Assembly: GCF_963675165.1 (NCBI RefSeq)
Contig: NC_087381.1
Span: 5,271,378-5,335,377, forward strand
Direction: 5' to 3'
Length of the DNA stretch: 64,000 nucleotides
Origin: Halichondria panicea
Taxonomy: Eukaryota; Porifera; Demospongiae; Suberitida; Halichondriidae
The notes under the pieces are model-generated. The model saw only the letters and a program-made list of their open reading frames with translations, did no database searches and was not told the origin of the DNA. Below are positions 59,111 through 64,000 of this stretch, piece after piece. The translations under genes and the position numbers were made by a program. Numbering within the stretch: the first letter of the stretch is position 1; each line of letters opens with the position of its first letter.

Positions 59111-59272
59111 AATTAATTTAGCACAATACAATCAGCACAGATGTTCAGCACATTAGAATTTAGCACATGTGCCAGTTTAGCACATTAGGTTGTTTAGCAC
59201 ATGTGCAAACGTGCTAAAACTGGAGACATTCGTAGTTTTCTGTGCTAAATCAGCACGTCTTTTTTCTCTGTG

Positions 59273-59413
59273 TAGTGAGTGTATAGAACTCATACCGGTA
59301 GTTTTAGCTGAAAAAGTCTGCACATCACGATTCACAGCTCAAAAGTATGGATACTCGAATGGCAGATAATTGTACAGGAAATAACTATCCAATGTGGAAG
59401 GTGCCGTGTAGGA
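59273..59413 (+). repeat. Remnant of the CARD-array flank
   Basis: TAGTGAGTGTATAGAACTCA, TACCGGTAGTTTTAGCTGAA and GGATACTCGAATGGC match the flank of units 1-3 (for example 53345-53490), so the array continues on this side of the foreign block. Confidence 0.8.
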
Positions 59414-59689
59414 TGGTACTAGGCCTATGGGCCTTCGTAATCAGAACCGAGACCTTGTACGGAAGAAGCTAGAAGAGCAATTTTACAGAAAACCACGGAA
59501 GTTATTTGCATTAAAGCAATCATGTAAAGACAATGACTAAACTGTTCAAGGAAGTAAAAATACATTCGTTACAGTAACATAAATGAAACGCATCATTCTT
59601 TTGAAATTTCATGTATAAATTTCTGTAATTTTAACACTAAAATACGATGATGCATCACATTATAACATAATTAGCTATTATGTGTTTTT
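59414..59689. other. No gene seen
   Basis: Unassigned AT-rich sequence between the CARD-array remnant and the Copia remnant. No exon or repeat boundary was recognised. Confidence 0.3.
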
Positions 59690-60360
59690 GATGTGTAGTG
59701 CCGGTAATTGGTGATCCGGTAGCCGAGGAGGACAGATATGTAAAGCTAGTTGCTGGCCAGTCTACCTGAGTCATATACAATGTGCTTGTGAATGCACTGC
59801 ATGGAGGCACAATTTGACATAATTATAGTGGGAAAACGAAAAGAAGATGATGGGGCATTCATGCAACGTCGAAAGGAAGCTAGATAATTAATGGACTCTG
59901 GCGCAACCTGCATGAACTGAAACAACTCAACGTGTTTTTTAACGAAATTTTGAATGAAGATATTTTAATTCATGTGTCAGCGTGAAATTTTTTGGCCCAA
60001 GGAAACGAAGCGCTAGTTTGTAAACTCGCGGTTATGGGCTAAAACAGTCTCCTCGTTGTTGGAACACCATACCCTTGATATTCACATGAATAAACTTCAA
60101 ACAGAAAGTGATATATTATCGAAAAACTGCAGAAAATGTGCTCTACGTTGGTGTTATGTAGACGACATCATTCTACTGATCAACAACTCCAAGAGATCAA
60201 GCGATCATCTCTCAAAAGAGATCGGTACTTTCTCGGAATGAATGTCGTCCAAAACACAGTTCATATAATTATATGGATTGGGCAGCCGGCTTATACAGGA
60301 AATCTTTTCAACACGTTTGATTGTAATCCAACAAGTAACAACAAGTTAATTTATTTGCAC
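59690..60360 (+). pseudogene. Degraded Ty1/Copia retrotransposon
   Basis: Near 59700-59765 PVIGDPVAEEDRYVKLVAGQ resembles the Gag region of Copia elements. At 59890-59915 LMDSGATC is the protease active-site block (Asp-Ser-Gly). At 60145-60180 RWCYVDDIILLINN carries the RT Tyr-Val-Asp-Asp box, and at about 60222-60330 YFLGMNVVQN and QPAYTGNLFNTFDCNP follow in another frame, as in the end of Copia RT. The integrase is missing and several frames are broken. No LTRs were identified. Confidence 0.65.
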
Positions 60361-60430
60361 TCTAAGCTTCAACCCCCCCTGCAGCACATTAATTTGAGCA
60401 CATCTTCAAAGACATCTGTACATCATTATA

Positions 60431-60477
60431 TAGCCTCGACTCAAGTCCGCTTCTAAAGCGGCCTTGAATCGAGGCTA
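60431..60477. mobile_element. 47-bp TAGCCTCG element with exact 9-bp duplication
   Basis: TAGCCTCGACTCAAGTCCGC, loop, GCGGCCTTGAATCGAGGCTA. ATCATTATA on both sides exactly (60422-60430 and 60478-60486). Confidence 0.92.
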
Positions 60478-60486
60478 ATCATTATA

Positions 60487-60760
60487 TAGTCGTAACACAT
60501 TAATATAACGCTATAACGTAGGAGTATAGTAATTATAGTCTAATGAAAGTATCGCTCTGAGTGTCCTGTACAGTTTGATACTAATCAGTTCACGAGTCCG
60601 AGCCATGCAGTGACCACACCTCCTGTATAATATGGAGACAATCAATCAATCAACATACATTGCAGCAGTCTATAAAAACAGCTAGGTATCCATCAATTTG
60701 AAAGTGTCTGTGCATGCATGCATGTGGTATTACAGATATAATTATACCGGCTCCAGTGGA
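60487..60760. other. 3' flank of the Death-domain gene
   Basis: No exon. It contains GCATGC runs near 60714-60724. Confidence 0.35.
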
Positions 60761-61413
60761 CTAGTGCTGACAGATTAGATCAGCTATCTTGTCTTTTCTC
60801 AATCTTAGTAACAACTCCAGTAGAGCTCCGTAAGTTGCTGCAAAAGGATTGTGTTGATTCCAGATATTAAAACATTCAGTCATGGCTGCTTGAGTTCCTC
60901 TCTTATGGAACAACTCATTCACATCAGTTTGGTCAGCAGGAGCTAGTCCCATGGCATGCGAATATATAATCACACCATCGAAATGTTTGGCCAGGTTAGG
61001 AAATTCTGACCTCACTATTTCACTGTTGAGTTGCTCATCAGTTAGATTGTATTGCATTTTTAGTTCTTGGAGAGTGACTTGATTAGCGGGTGGTCCTATT
61101 CATGTAGTGGTGCATGTGAACAATTATACGGTAGCTAATATATAGTTATCTGATTCAAAGTGAATTTAGTATTCTAGTATGGATTTGACCTGCAGCCGGT
61201 GATACTGTAGTTTCTATTCTCTGGACTGGACTTGCTGAGTATTGGAGCCTTTCTGATGGCAGGGACCCCTCATCTATAATAATATTATAGGAGGATCAGT
61301 GAACAACGGCGTTATATACAGTGTGTTAAAACCTGATGATGGCCTCTTCACAATGAATTCAGTATCATAGCGTGTTGACTGTTTGCTCCCTCCAGTAGAG
61401 AATCCACATGAAG
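60761..61413 (-). CDS. C-terminal exons of a Death-domain protein
   Basis: Three minus-strand exons join in phase 1: 61413-61333, 61273-61190 and 61095-60761 (stop). All borders are AG...GT. The first two encode a Ser/Thr-rich linker (SCGFSTGGSKQSTRYDTEF, EGSLPSERLQYSASPVQRIE). The last reads LQELKMQYNLTDEQLNSEIV, then FPNLAKHFDGVIIYSHAMGL, TQAAMTECFNIWNQHNPF and TYGALLELLLRLRKDKIADL. This is the six-helix Death-domain pattern (LA..F, then LGL, then W, then TY..LL..L). Such domains mediate assembly of signalling complexes. Upstream exons were not found, so the N-terminal part (kinase, NACHT, repeats or other) is unknown. The gene lies 11.7 kb from the CARD gene, on the opposite strand. Confidence 0.8.
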
Positions 61414-61676
61414 CTGAGAAAAACGTAGATTGTACGTATAAGTATAATTATGATGATAAAACCTAACAAATAATATAGATACCGTCTTCCAGCTTAACTG
61501 AAATGGATTGTGTATTCACAGAGTACGTACTTTAACCTCACTCATGCAGGCATGAAACATCAATTAATTATACCTACCATGCAGCTCTTGAAGTACAATG
61601 AATACATGAATACACGTTGTTGCTCTGAGATCAAAGGAATAGTAGTGCCAGTATAATTATGCATGGCATGCCTTAT
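61414..61676. other. Possible further exons, not resolved
   Basis: A small exon with KLED between TTTCAG and GTATCT near 61500-61480 would fit the phase of the Death-domain gene but is too short to be sure of. Confidence 0.25.
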
Positions 61677-61860
61677 AGAGGGTAATTTTGCGTGGGGAAA
61701 AAATTTATTCAACTCGAAAACGGTAATTTTCGTGAGTAGAAATTTCGTTTGATTTTTCATTGCATGCGTTCCGGTAGGCCACACCTACGTTTTCATGGAG
61801 GTCAGCTTACATGCCCACGAACATTATTTTACCCCACAAAAATTACTCGCTATACGGTAA
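61677..61860. mobile_element. CCGTATAGCGGGTA-family palindromic element
   Basis: AGAGGGTAATTTTGCGTGGGG at the left and CCCCACAAAAATTACTCGC ... TATACGGTA at the right. Confidence 0.65.
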
Positions 61861-61915
61861 TGGAATAATTATATAATTATTGTGGGAAAAGAGCACTCGT
61901 AGCCAATTGCTCTAA

Positions 61916-62628
61916 CCAGAGATAAAGGGATTGGCAACGATCGAAAAAATGTGACTATCCGTGATGCGCTACGTCATCGACTTTTTTTCATCTTTTGTAG
62001 CCTCCATTTATAGCTAAAAGTAAAAAAAACATGCTTAAGGAATCAAAATCAAGAATTTATGCAGCCTAGTTGATGATCAACAGAGACACAACAAAACAAA
62101 ATATGTAGGTAAAACATCATAGGCTTACAGCAGTGCTTCTTAAAAGGGGCACAAACTGATATAACACTTTCTCGTCTTTTACAGCCTCCATTTTAGCATT
62201 TTTGGTTATAAATGTAAAAACATACAAAAGAGATTTAACCAAGGGAATGTATGCAGGCCAGTTCGTCAACATAGACACAAATAAGCAGGATCTGTAGGCA
62301 AAACATCATTTGGCTACGGCAGTGCTTCTTAAAAGGGAGCACAGACCAATAATAACTAGTTTTCAAGCTCTAGAGCACCACAGTTAATTCTTCCACGCTT
62401 GGACTTCACTTTAAATAAAGCACAGGACACGTGTAGCCTTACTATATACGCAATTCTAAAGTCTCATGAGACTAATAACTAACTAAAAGTAATATTACTT
62501 CGTTTCGTGGGCGTTGTGCCGGGAAATAATGCGCATCAAGGATGGTTGAGAGGAAATCAATATGAAATCAATGTGAAATGATCACGTGAGTTACTCCCAT
62601 TGCCAATCCCTCTATTACTCTATCTCTG
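61916..62628. mobile_element. TIR element with AGAGATAAAGGGATTGGCAA ends
   Basis: The left end is AGAGATAAAGGGATTGGCAA; the right end TTGCCAATCCCTCTATTACT is followed by CTATCTCT. The interior has a 190-bp block present twice in tandem (61980-62165 and 62166-62355; TAAAACATCAT, GCAGTGCTTCTTAAAAGGG). Confidence 0.7.
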
Positions 62629-62867
62629 CTCTAACGACCCTGAACTCTAGAACATTCTAGTACGTGTGTAGGCGTAGGTATTATATAATCTGGTTTTTGT
62701 GCCATGTGCTGTAGTGTCTCCATTTATTCCGTTTTGTCAAACTGAGCTGTTCTATTGTCTATCAAGTTTGTTTCTAATCGCTATTACTTTGTATAACTGA
62801 CTGGCTGCGCCAACAATTATGGCTGCGCCAACAATTATGGCATACCTTATTGTTACTTTTATAAACG

Positions 62868-63180
62868 GGTACTAATTTTAGCGAATTTGTAATAACGCTA
62901 AATTAAGTACGTGCTAATAATAAAACGCAATTAAAAAATTATGAATCTCATTAAAAAAAGTTTTTTCGAGTTTTTTTTCATGTACTTTTGAGGCTAGACT
63001 ATAAGCCCTTTTTTCATCTGTATCTGACTCCAAACTTTCCATTCAACCTTAAAACTCATACTTATCATCTTTTGAGATACTGTTGTGGTAATGAATTTGC
63101 TACAAATCCGCCAAAATTAGTACCCTAAAAACAGAGAAAAATCTGAAAACGCTAAAATTACTACCCGTCTATAATAGTAA
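62868..63180. mobile_element. Palindromic element with ACGGGTACTAATTTTAGCG end
   Basis: The left end AAACGGGTACTAATTTTAGC is mirrored by CGCTAAAATTACTACCCGTC. Relatives lie at 1965-2215 and 2513-2750. Confidence 0.7.
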
Positions 63181-63328
63181 CATTAAGGTATTGCACTGGG
63201 GGAAAATGACCTTTTGATACCTGAGGCCATGCATCCTCCCTCCACCCACAATACTGCAAATCATCGCTTTTATAGAATGACACATTTGTGGTTCCTGCTG
63301 TGGTAAATGCACTAGTCTGAGACAGCAT

Positions 63329-63785
63329 TAGCCTCGTTTCCAGGCCGATCCGTCTCCAATTGAACGCTAGGTTGACTCTTAGGTCTGGTATTGATTGTAT
63401 CTGGGCGTGGTTGGAATTCGCTCAAATAAGCGAATTCCTAAGCTAAACACTAAAGGTGTTTATATTTATTATTTAGCAAGCTAGCTAGCTACCTGTGACT
63501 CGACTATATATGGAAACTTCAGTTCTGGATTTCGATGGACAAGGGGAGCGAGCGCTGGTCCTACCAAGCAACCACACAAATACATCCCTTCCCTCAGACA
63601 GGAGCTTGAGGGCCTGCATGGGCCTGTTCCTTCAATTAAGAGAGTAAGGCCTTCTTGCTTTGTACAAGACAGGGCATAAGCTATTGCTCCATCGAAATTC
63701 AGAACTGAAGTCTCCATAGTCGAGTCATAGTACAGGTAGCTAGTGTTTAATTAATTGCTTAGGAATTCGCCTGGGAACAACGCTA
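63329..63785. mobile_element. TAGCCTCG-family element with exact 9-bp duplication and known empty site
   Basis: The left end is TAGCCTCGTTTCCAGGCC; the right end reads GCCTGGGAACAACGCTA. AGACAGCAT flanks both sides exactly (63320-63328 and 63786-63794). A nested foldback (63478-63745, GCTACCTGTGACTCGACTAT against ATAGTCGAGTCATAGTACAG) and an inner GCGAATTCCTAAGC/GCTTAGGAATTCGC pair make up the interior. The 78-codon minus-strand frame inside is not supported as a gene. Confidence 0.9.
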
Positions 63786-63794
63786 AGACAGCAT

Positions 63795-64000
63795 ATGGTT
63801 ATTCAATGCATGCAGTTACTGAGTCACAAAAAACAGAACAAAACTACCAATTTTCCATCTATATGCAGCAAGTGGTTTCTATATTAGCAACAAATTATAG
63901 TTATTACATGGAAATTCTTGCCATGTAGTGTCAGTTTTTGAAGTATGGCCCGTGAGACTAGAGTACGGTATGTGTACCTGAAGAACTGTCAAATTTGTTC
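63795..64000. repeat. Right copy of the window-start segment
   Basis: It matches about 443-650 (GCATGCAGTTACT, AAAAACAGAACAAAA, ATATGCAGCAAGTGGTT...). No gene. Confidence 0.55.

Larger units (their letters stand above)
53874..59272. mobile_element. 5.4-kb block of foreign repeats with TGTGCTAAA-type ends
   Basis: The block interrupts unit 4 of the CARD array. Both ends carry several TGTGCTAAA/TTTAGCACA motifs: left at 53871-53940, right at 59120-59260 in inverse orientation. This looks like the subterminal repeats of a large DNA transposon, but the arms do not align perfectly and about 0.9 kb of the array flank is missing, so a rearrangement is also possible. Inside lie a satellite, a hairpin, MITEs and a short helix-turn-helix frame. 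The rest (57.2-57.8 and 58.5-59.1 kb) has no recognisable gene. Confidence 0.5.

Overview
The window looks like a piece of an early-branching animal genome, most likely a demosponge such as Amphimedon. This is an inference from style, not a database match. The DNA is AT-rich, genes are split by short introns with GT/AG ends, and tracts of GCATGC repeats are everywhere. The gene content (an HSPA12-type Hsp70, sushi/CCP exons, CARD and Death domains, expanded ubiquitin-like domains) fits a sponge innate-immunity neighbourhood. One assembly gap of 200 N lies at 32001-32200. Only a small part of the window is gene; most of it is nested mobile-element debris.

Layout. 0.9-5.5 kb: minus-strand remains of a cell-surface receptor (one readable CCP exon, several broken CCP exons, an Ig-like end and a transmembrane exon), invaded by a degraded Ty3/Gypsy element at 2.95-4.44 kb. 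5.6-12.04 kb: three tandem minus-strand copies of an HSPA12-like gene; only the last one (9281-12039, three exons, 637 aa) is intact. 12.2-23.3 kb: almost pure non-autonomous DNA transposons, many nested. 23.6-30.2 kb: a plus-strand, multi-exon coiled-coil gene whose C-terminal half resembles the MIEAP/SPATA18 domain. 30.4-36.9 kb: LINE remnants, an inverted pair of minisatellites and the gap. 37.0-39.2 kb: a LINE with a long intact reverse transcriptase. 39.3-46.2 kb: terminal-inverted-repeat (TIR) elements and a small retro-copy.

46.47-49.04 kb holds the most interesting gene: a three-exon plus-strand gene for a 787-aa protein with six tandem ubiquitin-like domains, a ZU5-like segment and a C-terminal CARD-like death fold. 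The CARD part of its last exon and its 3' flank are repeated three more times downstream (to 53.87 kb) as decaying copies, two sharing the same LTR-like insertion. 53.87-59.27 kb is a block of foreign repeats that interrupts the array. 59.7-60.36 kb is a dead Ty1/Copia element. 60.76-61.41 kb (minus) is the 3' end of a Death-domain gene. The right end (62.87-64 kb) is a second copy of the sequence that starts the window.

The second highlight is a family of TIR elements with ends TAGYCTCGA...TCGAGRCTA. Many copies are bounded by exact 9-bp target-site duplications and some are as short as 36-66 bp, so they consist of little more than the two inverted ends. The 9-bp duplications suggest mobilisation by a Mutator/MULE-type transposase, but no transposase of that kind was seen here. 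CARD, Death, CCP and HSPA12 genes within 60 kb suggest a sensing/cell-death gene neighbourhood, but the sequence alone does not prove that they work together.
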